From NCBI RefSeq assembly GCF_000421605.1, contig NZ_ATXI01000006.1, positions 47,400-111,399 on the forward strand: a stretch of DNA of 64,000 bases, read 5' to 3'. The stretch's first letter is position 1. Every line of letters begins with the position of its first letter. The DNA comes from Thermodesulfobacterium thermophilum DSM 1276. Lineage in GTDB: Bacteria > Desulfobacterota > Thermodesulfobacteria > Thermodesulfobacteriales > Thermodesulfobacteriaceae. A model generated the notes under the pieces. It did not search any database. It was not told the DNA's origin and saw nothing but the letters and a program-made list of their open reading frames with translations. This document shows, one piece after another, positions 55,938 to 64,000 of the stretch. The position numbers and the translations under genes are program-made.

Positions 55938-57226
55938 TATGATTCCCTCCTGTAAGCCTCTGCAAGCAGGCTTATTACATGTTTTACCTTTGCGTTAACC
56001 TTATATCTTTGAGTACCTTCTCCTAACTGCATCATACAAGCCGGACATTCTGTGGCTACCACCTCTGCTTTGGTATTTTTTACGTCTTCCATCTTGGACT
56101 GAAGTATCTTTAAGCTGGTATCTGCGTAAGCTAAGTGATAAGAACCACCGCTTCCACAACAGGCATCTGGTTTTTTCATCTCGACCAACTCAACCCCTGG
56201 AATAGCTTTTAAAATTTCTCTTGGCTCTACCCAAACCTTCATAGATTTTTTAAGATGACAAGGATCATGATAGGTTACCTTAAGCTTTAACTCTGCCTTT
56301 GGCTTTTTAAGCTTGATAACTTTTAAAAGAAAACTGGTAATATCGTATACCTTTTCAGCCCATTTTTTAGCTTTTGTCTCGTATTCTTGATCACCTTCAA
56401 AGATCATAGGATATTCGTGTTTTAGAGCACTTCCACAAGAAGCACATCCTGTTATGATATATTCTGGGTTTATCCTTTCAAAAAGGTCCAAGTTGTTTTT
56501 AGCCAGCTCCTTTGCCTTTTCTATATCTCCGTGCACCATAACTGGCATACCACAACAGTTCTGCCCCTTAGGGATTAAAGTTTTTATTGCATTTTTCTTT
56601 AAAACAAAAAGAATATCATCTCCTATTTCTGGATAAAGATAGTTTATAGAACAGCCGGTGAAAAATAAAGCTGTAGCCTGAGGGTTGGAGACCTCTACCA
56701 CCTCAGGTGTACTATCCCTAAAAGACTTAGAGGCAAACTCTGGAAGCACAAAGTATTCATCAAACCTCTTTCCAAGGGTTCTCAAGAAAGCCCTTGGGGC
56801 CCTAAGTTTAGGCCCCCGTTTTTCTAAAAAGAACCCTTGCATTTTAGAAAAAGCTTTTAACCCCTTATCAAAAAGAGATGGATGAGTTAAAGCCCAAAAA
56901 GCTAATTTTTTTACCCAAGGTTTACCTAAATCTTTTGCAAGCTTATGTCTTAGTGCCAAAATAATTTTATCGTACTTTACCCCTGTAGGGCAGGCAAGCA
57001 TGCAGGACTTACATACCAAACAGTTATAGATAAGGTTCATAAGATCCTTATCGCGAATTTTACCTTCTAAGTAGGCCTCTCCTAAGGCAATCTTACCTCT
57101 GGCAACTGCACTTTCCTTTACCTCAGTCCCATAAACAGGACAAACAGCCATGCAGTTACCACACTTCATACATCTTATAAGTTCTCTCTTTAAAGCTTCA
57201 TCGTTTTCAAAGATGCTTTTTCCCAC
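55937..57226 (-). CDS. Fe-S/CCG-domain subunit of D-lactate or glycolate dehydrogenase
   Basis: The 429-residue protein has two N-terminal [4Fe-4S] motifs (CMKCGNCMAVCP, CLVCKSCMLACP) and two CCG domains (CCGMPVMVHGD, CCGSGGSYHLA), as in GlcF/GlpC-type electron-transfer subunits. It is the expected partner of the FAD subunit GlcD encoded 3 bases upstream. The start is a GTG at 57226, preceded by GGAGG, chosen because it fits the motif spacing and the short intergenic gap. Confidence 0.9.
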   Translation of the reverse strand: MGKSIFENDEALKRELIRCMKCGNCMAVCPVYGTEVKESAVARGKIALGEAYLEGKIRDKDLMNLIYNCLVCKSCMLACPTGVKYDKIILALRHKLAKDLGKPWVKKLAFWALTHPSLFDKGLKAFSKMQGFFLEKRGPKLRAPRAFLRTLGKRFDEYFVLPEFASKSFRDSTPEVVEVSNPQATALFFTGCSINYLYPEIGDDILFVLKKNAIKTLIPKGQNCCGMPVMVHGDIEKAKELAKNNLDLFERINPEYIITGCASCGSALKHEYPMIFEGDQEYETKAKKWAEKVYDITSFLLKVIKLKKPKAELKLKVTYHDPCHLKKSMKVWVEPREILKAIPGVELVEMKKPDACCGSGGSYHLAYADTSLKILQSKMEDVKNTKAEVVATECPACMMQLGEGTQRYKVNAKVKHVISLLAEAYRRES

Positions 57227-57229
57227 CGT

Positions 57230-58621
57230 TTAATCCTCCATAGGGACTAATTTTCCAGGATTTAAAATATTATCAGGGTCCAGAGCCTTTTTAAGACGTT
57301 TCATAACCTCAATGCCAGAGCTACCGATTTCATTCTTCAGATACTTTTTCTTGGCTACCCCTATTCCATGTTCTCCTGAAAGCGTTCCTCCAAGTTTTAA
57401 AGCAGCCTCAAAGATTTCGTCTATGGCTTTATCAAGTCTTGCCATCTCGTCTTTATCCATAGGGTCAACCAAGATGGTGGGATGAAGATTTCCGTCTCCA
57501 GCATGACCAAAGGTTCCTATGGTAAGGTTGTATTTTTTAGCGATTTCTTGAATAGCCCGTAGCATATCTACGATTTTTGTCCTGGGAACCGTTGCGTCCT
57601 CTAACACTGTAGCTGGCTTTACCTGAGCTAAAGCCGGAAGGGCTGCCCTCCTTGCTGCCCAGAGGTTGTCTCTTTCCTGGTCTGTTTCTGCAACTTTGTA
57701 TTTTCCTTTATTTTTCTGTATTACCTCTACTACCTTCTTTGCCTCTTCCTCTACCCCATCTTTTCCGTTTCCGTCAACCTCTATAAGCAACAGCGCAGCA
57801 GCATCAGTAGGGAGACCTACTTTAGCAAAATTTTCCACAGTCCTTATGGTCATGTTATCCATAATCTCTAAAGTAGCAGGTATAACGTGAGCCCTTATGA
57901 TGTCTGTAACCGTTTGCCCTGCATCTTCAAGGGTACCAAAAAAGGCTATCATAGATTTTCTGTACTTAGGTGCAGGGATAAGCTTTAAAATTACCTCGGT
58001 AATAATACCCAAGGTTCCTTCAGACCCTACAAAAAGTCCGGTAAAATCATAGGCGGTGACGTTTTTAACGGTTTTTCCTCCAAATCTAAACACCTCTCCA
58101 GTAGGTAGAACCACCTCCATACCCATTACATAGTGTTTGGTAACCCCATACTTAAGACCTCTTAAACCACCTGCGTTTTCTGCTACGGTTCCTCCGATGG
58201 TAGCCACTGCCATAGACCCAGGGTCTGGAGGATAGATTAAACCATACTTAGCCACCTCTGCATTAAGGGTAGCTACTACCACCCCAGGTTGCACCGTTGC
58301 GGTAAGATTGTCAGTATCTATTTCCAAAATCTTGTTCATCCTTTGAAAGGAGATTACCACTCCTTTACTTAAGGGGACAGGGCCCCCGCTTAAACAGGTC
58401 CCTGCCCCTCTTGGATAGATAGGTACTTTATTCTCTCGACAAAGCTTAACTATTCCCTGTACCTGCTCTGTAGTTTGAGGGAAAAGTACCGCCCCAGGAA
58501 TTTCCCTGGGGATCCCTGGGGTAGCATCATAACTGTAGGTTATAAGCTCTGATTCTTTGGTTAAAACATTTTCCTCTCCTAAGAGAGAAATACAGGCATT
58601 TATAAAGGCATTACTTAACAT
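57230..58621 (-). CDS. glcD: FAD-binding D-lactate dehydrogenase/glycolate oxidase subunit GlcD
   Basis: The FAD subunit oxidises D-lactate or glycolate. The 463-residue protein has the PCMH-type FAD domain (YPRGAGTCLSGGPVP, DPGSMAVATIGGTVAENAGG, VGSEGTLGIITE) and the FAD-oxidase C domain (GHAGDGNLHPTI, SGEHGIG, NPGKLVP). Gene order permease-glcD-FeS matches the Desulfovibrio organic-acid region. The start overlaps the end of the permease gene by 11 bases. Confidence 0.92.
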   Translation of the reverse strand: MLSNAFINACISLLGEENVLTKESELITYSYDATPGIPREIPGAVLFPQTTEQVQGIVKLCRENKVPIYPRGAGTCLSGGPVPLSKGVVISFQRMNKILEIDTDNLTATVQPGVVVATLNAEVAKYGLIYPPDPGSMAVATIGGTVAENAGGLRGLKYGVTKHYVMGMEVVLPTGEVFRFGGKTVKNVTAYDFTGLFVGSEGTLGIITEVILKLIPAPKYRKSMIAFFGTLEDAGQTVTDIIRAHVIPATLEIMDNMTIRTVENFAKVGLPTDAAALLLIEVDGNGKDGVEEEAKKVVEVIQKNKGKYKVAETDQERDNLWAARRAALPALAQVKPATVLEDATVPRTKIVDMLRAIQEIAKKYNLTIGTFGHAGDGNLHPTILVDPMDKDEMARLDKAIDEIFEAALKLGGTLSGEHGIGVAKKKYLKNEIGSSGIEVMKRLKKALDPDNILNPGKLVPMED

Positions 58622-60374
58622 AATTTGCCCCCTTGCCTACAATTCTTGAAATGATTACCAATAAAATCGAAGCTACAAAGGTAGCTATAAGTATGTTATA
58701 TCCTTCCTGAACTGCCGCTTGTGCAGCTGAAGCAGCTTTAGCAGTCTCTACCGCCTTTTCCCAGACAGGTATCATCCAAGTAAACACATAGGCCTGTAAC
58801 ATCGCAAGAATTCCCATCAAGAAAGTTAAAATTACAGAATGTTTAAAGGTAAATCTAAAAATATCTCCCTCTTTTCCGCTAAGACCGGTTGCTGCGGTAG
58901 CCACAGCTATAGACTGAGGAGAGATCATCTTACCCATAACACCACCGGAGGAGTTGGTAGCTACCGTAAGCACAGGGTCTATACCGATCTGTCTTGCAGT
59001 AACTTCTTGAAGTTTACCAAAAAGAGCGTTGGTAGAGGTATCAGAACCAGTCATAAACACTCCTAACCAACCAAGGAAGGCAGAGAAAAGCGGGAATAAA
59101 AATCCGGTAGAAGCAAAAGCCAATCCCAAGGTAATAGCCATACCAGAATAGTTCATAAGATAAGCAAATCCTAAAATAATTCCGATGGTAAGGATTGCCC
59201 ATTTAAGAGAATTAAGGGTTTTTCCTGCAACTCTGATCGCGGTAGAAATAGAAGCACCTACTACAGGTATAGAAAGAATAGCTGCAAAAAGAATAGAGGT
59301 TCCTGCGGCGCTAAGTATATTCCAGGTATAAACTGCTGCCTTAGGCTTACCTACATAGTCTATTACCTCTTTGTCAAGTCCAACGATAGGAAATTTTAAG
59401 GTCAAAATCTGGTCTAAAGCTACTTTAACTGACTTAACACCCCAAGCAGCAACAAAAATAGAAAGGAGTATAAAAGGTGCCCATGCCCTGAAAACCTGTC
59501 CTAAAGTGTACTGAAGTTTAGCCTTTTCTACCACTTCTTCATGTTCAAAGGTCCAAACCTCCTTAGGATGCCAAATCCTTACAAAAATAGCTGTACAGAA
59601 GATAGTTACGATAGCAGATAAAATATCTGGAAGATATGGACCTAAATAGTTAGAAACCAAAAACTGTGTAATAGCAAAAGAACCACCAGCAACGAGAAGA
59701 ACTGGCCAGATTTCTAAAGTCTTTTTCCAACCAGCCATAACCACCGACATATACAAAGGAATCAGCACACTAAAAAAGGGAAGCTGCCTTCCTACCATCT
59801 TAGACAAAGCCATCAAATCTACTCCTGACACCTGAGCACCAACCACGATAGGGATTCCAATAGCACCAAAGGCAACTGGTGCAGTGTTTGCCAAAAGGGC
59901 TATACCAGAGGCATAAACCGGGTTAAATCCAATACCTGCAAGCATAGCTGCAGAGATAGCAACCGGTGTACCAAATCCAGCCGCACCCTCTAAAAACGCT
60001 CCGAAACAAAAAGCTATAAGAATAGCCTGAATCCTTCGGTCGTTACTTATCGCAGCTAAAGAGTTTTTGATGATTTCAAACTGCTTCGTTTCTACAGAAA
60101 GGTTATAAAGATAAATAGCAGTGATAACAATCCAAGAAACAGGCCAAAGCCCGAAGAGGAAACCATAAAAAGTAGAAAGCACCGCCAGGTTAACAGGCAT
60201 CTTATAAACAATAACAGCTATTATTAAAGCTATAAGGACAGCACCTAACGCAGCCCAATGCCCCTTCATCCTTTTGTAAGCTAAAGCCCAAAAAAGGAAA
60301 AAAATGGGAATGGATGCTACCAAGGCCGACAACCCAATACTACCTAAAGGATTTACATCCATCTGCCAAGCCAT
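58611..60374 (-). CDS. lctP: L-lactate permease
   Basis: The 587-residue integral membrane protein of the LctP family imports lactate, probably with protons. It has about thirteen hydrophobic segments and family motifs FGAFLEGAAGFGTPVAI, GIPIVVGAQVSGVD, GVFMTGSDTSTNALFG and MGKMISPQSIAVA. It heads the operon lctP-glcD-FeS-lutC-lutB-PPC, with a strong promoter about 50 bases upstream. Confidence 0.95.
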   Translation of the reverse strand: MAWQMDVNPLGSIGLSALVASIPIFFLFWALAYKRMKGHWAALGAVLIALIIAVIVYKMPVNLAVLSTFYGFLFGLWPVSWIVITAIYLYNLSVETKQFEIIKNSLAAISNDRRIQAILIAFCFGAFLEGAAGFGTPVAISAAMLAGIGFNPVYASGIALLANTAPVAFGAIGIPIVVGAQVSGVDLMALSKMVGRQLPFFSVLIPLYMSVVMAGWKKTLEIWPVLLVAGGSFAITQFLVSNYLGPYLPDILSAIVTIFCTAIFVRIWHPKEVWTFEHEEVVEKAKLQYTLGQVFRAWAPFILLSIFVAAWGVKSVKVALDQILTLKFPIVGLDKEVIDYVGKPKAAVYTWNILSAAGTSILFAAILSIPVVGASISTAIRVAGKTLNSLKWAILTIGIILGFAYLMNYSGMAITLGLAFASTGFLFPLFSAFLGWLGVFMTGSDTSTNALFGKLQEVTARQIGIDPVLTVATNSSGGVMGKMISPQSIAVATAATGLSGKEGDIFRFTFKHSVILTFLMGILAMLQAYVFTWMIPVWEKAVETAKAASAAQAAVQEGYNILIATFVASILLVIISRIVGKGANYVK

Positions 60375-60424
60375 AACCTACCCTCCTTTTGAAATTATTT
60401 TTGGTAATCCTTTTTTAAGCTCAA

Positions 60425-60453
60425 CATATAAATCTATTTAAAATTATTGTCAA
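60425..60453 (-). promoter_or_regulatory. Promoter of the lactate operon
   Basis: On the minus strand a perfect TTGACA (60448-60453) is followed after 17 bases by TATATG (60425-60430), about 50 bases before the lctP ATG, which has AGGAGGG upstream. Confidence 0.65.
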
Positions 60454-60826
60454 GTCCAAAATTTTTTAGTATTTTATTAAATTTTTGAAAAAATTAGAGA
60501 AAAATATCTCAAGGTCTTTCTTTTTTTTATTTCTCTTTTTCTTTTTTTTCTTTAAACCTTTTCAATAGACAATAAGCTTGGCAAAATTATAAAATAACAT
60601 CTAATTTTTCCTACCCATTTTTATAAAATTTTTTCCTTCAGCCCCAAAAAGACTTTTTAGACCTACAATATATCAATATATATTTTAAAATTATACAAGA
60701 TAATATAAAAAAGTATTTAAAAAGTAAACTATAAAGAAATTCAAAAAAAATCAACAAAAAATTTTGAAACTACAAGATTCAAAAAGAAAAAAATTTTTAA
60801 TTCTAAAATTCAAGATTTTTTCATGG
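60454..60826. other. AT-rich intergenic stretch
   Basis: This region separates the divergent lactate operon and acetate-CoA ligase gene. It is extremely AT-rich with many short A and T runs. No credible gene, RNA or repeat is seen. It may contain upstream promoter elements or binding sites that cannot be recognised by eye. Confidence 0.5.
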
Positions 60827-60855
60827 TTGACTTTAAAACCAAGGTGGTTTATTTT
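60827..60855 (+). promoter_or_regulatory. Promoter of the acetate-CoA ligase gene
   Basis: TTGACT (60827-60832) is followed after 17 bases by TATTTT (60850-60855). A dyad AAACC-AAGGT-GGTTT (60836-60850) fills the spacer and could be an operator. Confidence 0.45.
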
Positions 60856-60912
60856 TAAAGCGAACTTTGAGGCAAGATACTGTGAAAAAAATAACTTAAA
60901 GAGGGGAATAAG

Positions 60913-63006
60913 ATGCTGGATTTTATCTTTAAACCTGAGAGTATCGCGGTGGTAGGTGCCTCTGAAGAAGAGAAAAAGATCGGTCATATTATCCTAAAAA
61001 ACCTTTTAACCCAAGGCTATGCAGGCAAGCTCTTTCCGATAAACCCAAAACGCAAAGAAATATTAGGACTTAAGTGTTATCCCTCGGTTTCTGCAGTAGG
61101 AGAAAAAATAGATTTAGCTGTGATTGTAGTTCCGGCCAAAGTAGTACCTTCGGTTATAAAAGATTGCGGAGAAGCTGGGGTTAAAGGAGTAGTTGTTATT
61201 ACTGCAGGATTTAAAGAAACTGGAGAAGAGGGAGCCAAACTTGAAAGGGAGATTTTAGACCTCATCAAAAAGTATGGGATAAGGATGGTTGGGCCTAATT
61301 GTTTAGGGGTAATAAATACAGAGTTAGGTATAAATGCAACTTTTGCTCCAGAGCTACCTCCTAAAGGAAGGGTTTCTTTCTTTTCTCAGTCTGGAGCCTT
61401 AGGGGTAGCTTTAATAGATTGGGCTATAGGTAGTGGTTTTGGTTTTGGAAAATTTGTTAGTTTTGGTAACAAAGCTGACCTAAACGAAACAGACTTTTTG
61501 GAGTACTTTGGAGAAGACGAAGATACAGACATTATCCTTGGATATATAGAGGATGTTAAAGACGGAAAACGTTTTATAGAAGTAGCAAAAAGAGTAGCTA
61601 AGAAAAAACCTGTTATCCTCATAAAATCTGGTGCAACCGAAGCTGGTGCCAGAGCAGCTTCCTCTCATACAGGGGCTTTAGCTGGATCAGACAGAGCCTT
61701 TACAGAAGCTTTTAGAAAGGCTGGAGTTATAAGGGTAGAAGGAATAAAGGAACTTTTTGAGGTAGCAGAAGTTTTTAAAAGCGGAAAGTTTCCTTCAGGG
61801 GAAAAACTGCTTATCGTGACCAACGCAGGTGGGCCAGGGATTATCGCTGCAGATACTGCAGAAAAAAATGGATTAAAACTATATCCTATGTCAAAAGAAT
61901 CTATCGAATACTTAGCAGAAAAGCTACCTCCTACAGCTGCCCTTTACAACCCTGTAGACGTAATAGGAGATGCTACCTCAGAAAGATATATGGTAGTTTT
62001 AGAAAGGGCAGTGGTTGATCCTAACGTAGACGGAGTTTGTGTAATACTTACTCCTCAAGCGATGACAGATGTAGAAAATGTAGCAAAGATAATGTTAGAA
62101 AAAAGTAAAGAAACAGAAAAACCTTTTGTAGGTTGTTTTATAGGAGGACCCAAAGTCAGAGAAGCAACCTCTTACTTAAAAACAAACAACATAGCTTGTT
62201 ATGAAGACCCACTAATAGCTATAAATGCCTACAGCAAGTTGGTACATTACGTCAAATACAAACACAGGGAAGAAGATGAATATATAAAATTTCCTATCTC
62301 CGAAGAAGTTAAAAAAGAAATAGGATTGATGCTTGAAGCACTTAGAGATGCTGGGGTAAGTGTAATAGGAGAAGAAAACGCTATGAAAATATTAAGTCTT
62401 TATGGAATAGAGTTTCCAAGAAGGGGGCTTGCCAGAACTGCCGATGAAGCAGTTAAAATTGCTGAACAAATAGGTTATCCGGTAGTTATGAAAATCAGCT
62501 CACCCCATATTATCCATAAAACCGATGTAGGAGGGGTAAAAGTAGGTCTTAAGGACGAAAAAGAAGTAAGAGAAGCCTTTCTTGAGATGACGATAAATGT
62601 TAAAAGGGCCATGCCTGGGGCGTATATCAAAGGGGTTAACATTTACGAAATGGTAACTGGTGGGAAAGAGGTTATCTTAGGGGTAACTTACGATAACACC
62701 TTTGGTCATATGATAATGTTTGGATTAGGTGGGGTTTATGTAGAGGTGCTAAAGGATGTAAGTTTTAGGCTTACACCTGTAGGTAAAAGAGAAGCTTACG
62801 AAATGATAGAAGAAATAAAAGGGAAAAAACTCTTAGAAGGAGTGAGAGGAGAAAAACCCTGTGATAAAGACGCTATAGTAGATAAAATCCTAAGATTATC
62901 TCAGCTGGTTGAAGAGTTTCCTATTATAAAAGAGATAGATATTAACCCTTATTTAGTAAAAGAATTAGGAGGTGTAGCTTTAGATGCAAGGATTATCATA
63001 GGGTGA
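60913..63006 (+). CDS. Acetate--CoA ligase (ADP-forming), alpha and beta domains fused
   Basis: The enzyme converts acetyl-CoA, ADP and phosphate to acetate, CoA and ATP. In the 697-residue protein the alpha part has a CoA-binding Rossmann domain (IAVVGASEEEKKIG, VGPNCLGVIN) and the phospho-histidine in SSHTGALAGSD (His252). The beta part, from about residue 475, is an ATP-grasp domain (GYPVVMKISSPHIIHKTDVGGV, VTGGKEVILGVT). The fused form is common in archaea and some anaerobic bacteria. RBS: AAAGAGGGG. Expression is divergent from the lactate operon, whose product pathway it completes. Confidence 0.92.
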   Translation: MLDFIFKPESIAVVGASEEEKKIGHIILKNLLTQGYAGKLFPINPKRKEILGLKCYPSVSAVGEKIDLAVIVVPAKVVPSVIKDCGEAGVKGVVVITAGFKETGEEGAKLEREILDLIKKYGIRMVGPNCLGVINTELGINATFAPELPPKGRVSFFSQSGALGVALIDWAIGSGFGFGKFVSFGNKADLNETDFLEYFGEDEDTDIILGYIEDVKDGKRFIEVAKRVAKKKPVILIKSGATEAGARAASSHTGALAGSDRAFTEAFRKAGVIRVEGIKELFEVAEVFKSGKFPSGEKLLIVTNAGGPGIIAADTAEKNGLKLYPMSKESIEYLAEKLPPTAALYNPVDVIGDATSERYMVVLERAVVDPNVDGVCVILTPQAMTDVENVAKIMLEKSKETEKPFVGCFIGGPKVREATSYLKTNNIACYEDPLIAINAYSKLVHYVKYKHREEDEYIKFPISEEVKKEIGLMLEALRDAGVSVIGEENAMKILSLYGIEFPRRGLARTADEAVKIAEQIGYPVVMKISSPHIIHKTDVGGVKVGLKDEKEVREAFLEMTINVKRAMPGAYIKGVNIYEMVTGGKEVILGVTYDNTFGHMIMFGLGGVYVEVLKDVSFRLTPVGKREAYEMIEEIKGKKLLEGVRGEKPCDKDAIVDKILRLSQLVEEFPIIKEIDINPYLVKELGGVALDARIIIG

Positions 63007-63051
63007 TACCCGTTGAAGCTTAAAAATCGAAAAAAACAAGGGGGTAAGGAG

Positions 63052-64000
63052 ATGAAAACCATATTTTTGGTATCAAACAGACCGTTTACCGGAAGAAACA
63101 TCTTGGCCTTAGGCCTTGCTTTAAACCTGAAAGAAAAGGGAAGTAAAGTGGGTTATATGAAGTTGATAGGCAAGGTGCCTGTCAAGGTAGGAGATAAAAT
63201 TCTTGATGAAGAGGCGATGTTTATCCATAAGGTCTTAGAGCTTGAGGACCCTGTAGAATGGTCCTGCCCGTTTGTGTTTACTTATGATGTACAGTACAAA
63301 CTGTTTGAAGGAGAAGACATATCAGTAGACCAGCAGATAAGAGAGGTTATAAAAAAACAGGCTGAACTTAAGGATTACCTTTTTGTGGTTGGGGGGGACA
63401 ACATTTTTGAAGGCTACAGCCTTGGGATAGACAGTTTTCATTTAATAAAAGAATTAAAAGGCAAGGGATTAATAGTTCAGCTTTGGGATGGAGAGACCTC
63501 GGTAGACGACATTTTAGGAATCAAAGAGCTTTTAGGAGAAAATTTTGCCGGTGCGGTGATAAACAAGGTCCCTGTTGAGGAATATCCTTATGTAAAGGAA
63601 AAGGTGATTCCATACTTAGAGGGTAAGGGTGTAGAGGTTTTAGGGGTTTTCAAGAAGGACAAGTTGCTTGAGGCAGTAACGGTTAGGACGCTACTTGAGG
63701 TGGTTAACGGGGGTATTGTGTGTTGTGAGGACAAGCTTGATGAGTTTGTAGAGAACATTACGATAGGTGCGATGGACCCTGAGAATGCGATGAGGTATTT
63801 TTTAAGGATACCTAACAAGTTAGTGATAACAGGGGTAAACAGGACAGACATTCAGATTTTAGCTTTAGAGACTTCTACCAAGTGTTTACTTTTGACAGGG
63901 GGTTTATATCCAAGCGAGATGGTGGTAAACATAGCTAAGACAAAGGGAGTGCCAGTTGTGGTGACCTCTCTTGATACCTTCTCGGCAGTTGAAAAAATAC
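63052..64000 (+). CDS. BioD-like/DRTGG protein or N-terminal part of phosphate acetyltransferase (partial)
   Basis: The frame opens with ATG at 63052 after GGGGGTAAGGAG and is still open at the window end (316 codons seen). The N-terminal part (TIFLVSNRPFTGRNILALGL) is a BioD-like P-loop ATPase fold. The usual P-loop lysine appears replaced by Arg. The later part (LLEVVNGGIVCCED, ITIGAMDPENAMRYF, VITGVNRTDIQ, CLLLTGG) is a DRTGG domain. It is either full-length Pta, whose catalytic domain would lie beyond the window, or the stand-alone COG0857-type protein often found near ADP-forming acetate-CoA ligases. Confidence 0.8.
   Translation, partial: MKTIFLVSNRPFTGRNILALGLALNLKEKGSKVGYMKLIGKVPVKVGDKILDEEAMFIHKVLELEDPVEWSCPFVFTYDVQYKLFEGEDISVDQQIREVIKKQAELKDYLFVVGGDNIFEGYSLGIDSFHLIKELKGKGLIVQLWDGETSVDDILGIKELLGENFAGAVINKVPVEEYPYVKEKVIPYLEGKGVEVLGVFKKDKLLEAVTVRTLLEVVNGGIVCCEDKLDEFVENITIGAMDPENAMRYFLRIPNKLVITGVNRTDIQILALETSTKCLLLTGGLYPSEMVVNIAKTKGVPVVVTSLDTFSAVEKI

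Noticed and set aside
60751..60987. Short open frames on both strands before the acetate-CoA ligase gene
   Set aside because: They are Lys/Phe/Ile-rich products of AT-rich intergenic DNA, lack ribosome-binding sites and overlap the start of a clear gene.

Overview
The window looks like a chromosomal segment of a strictly anaerobic, (hyper)thermophilic, lactate-using bacterium, most likely of the Thermodesulfobacteria (Thermodesulfobacterium-like). This placement is an inference from gene content, not from a database search. Protein genes are AT-rich while the rRNA genes are strikingly GC-rich, which is a thermophile signature. An intact reverse gyrase is present, together with myo-inositol-phosphate synthase and a lactate-oxidation cluster resembling the Desulfovibrio organic-acid region. 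No sulfate-reduction genes fall in the window.

Layout. 0-4.8 kb: end of a GH57 amylase, alpha-glucan phosphorylase, two small envelope or coiled-coil proteins, NAD kinase. 4.9-7 kb: tRNA-Pro(GGG), a SpeD-family pyruvoyl decarboxylase with an altered active site, spermidine synthase, rsmD. 7-10.6 kb (minus): nifS-nagZ-fumarase alpha-lipoprotein operon. 10.7-17.8 kb: reverse gyrase, ccsA-type cytochrome c biogenesis protein, CBS protein, penicillin-binding protein 1A. 17.9-23.4 kb (minus): complete rRNA operon 16S-tRNA-Ile-tRNA-Ala-23S-5S, driven by four tandem promoters each followed by a boxA-like element. 23.5-28.5 kb: REC-REC-GGDEF protein, large radical SAM protein, mreB, small YHS-like protein. 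28.5-31.3 kb: ino1-dapL-folK. 31.4-42.9 kb: an eight-gene minus-strand operon pepP-feoB-CoA disulfide reductase/rhodanese-hisS-trpE-trpG-plsC-gyrA. 42.9-43.7 kb: a gene-free stretch with a three-repeat CRISPR array whose leader carries its own promoter and a boxA copy resembling that of the rRNA operon. 43.7-48 kb: small hypothetical protein, iron-sulfur flavoprotein, thiE, NrdG-like activase, DUF763, CDF metal exporter. 48-51.7 kb: a ZraSR-like sensor kinase/sigma-54 activator pair facing a ZraP/Spy-like periplasmic protein that has a sigma-54-type promoter. 51.7-64 kb: lactate island with an FMN-dependent hydroxyacid dehydrogenase, PPC-domain protein, LutB/LutC-like proteins, Fe-S/CCG protein, GlcD, lactate permease, ADP-forming acetate-CoA ligase, and the start of a phosphotransacetylase-related DRTGG protein.

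How it works together. The lactate island can import lactate, oxidise both isomers to pyruvate and, after pyruvate is converted to acetyl-CoA elsewhere, make ATP from acetyl-CoA by the ADP-forming ligase. Reverse gyrase, inositol phosphate synthesis and polyamine synthesis fit life at high temperature.

Most interesting signals: (1) boxA-type antitermination elements shared by the rRNA operon and the CRISPR leader; (2) a SpeD homologue whose catalytic Cys is replaced by Glu, making it a candidate neofunctionalised decarboxylase, with a possible RNA switch over its start; (3) a compact ZraPSR-like circuit with a terminator hairpin buried in signal-peptide codons; (4) a reverse gyrase lacking the second zinc finger.
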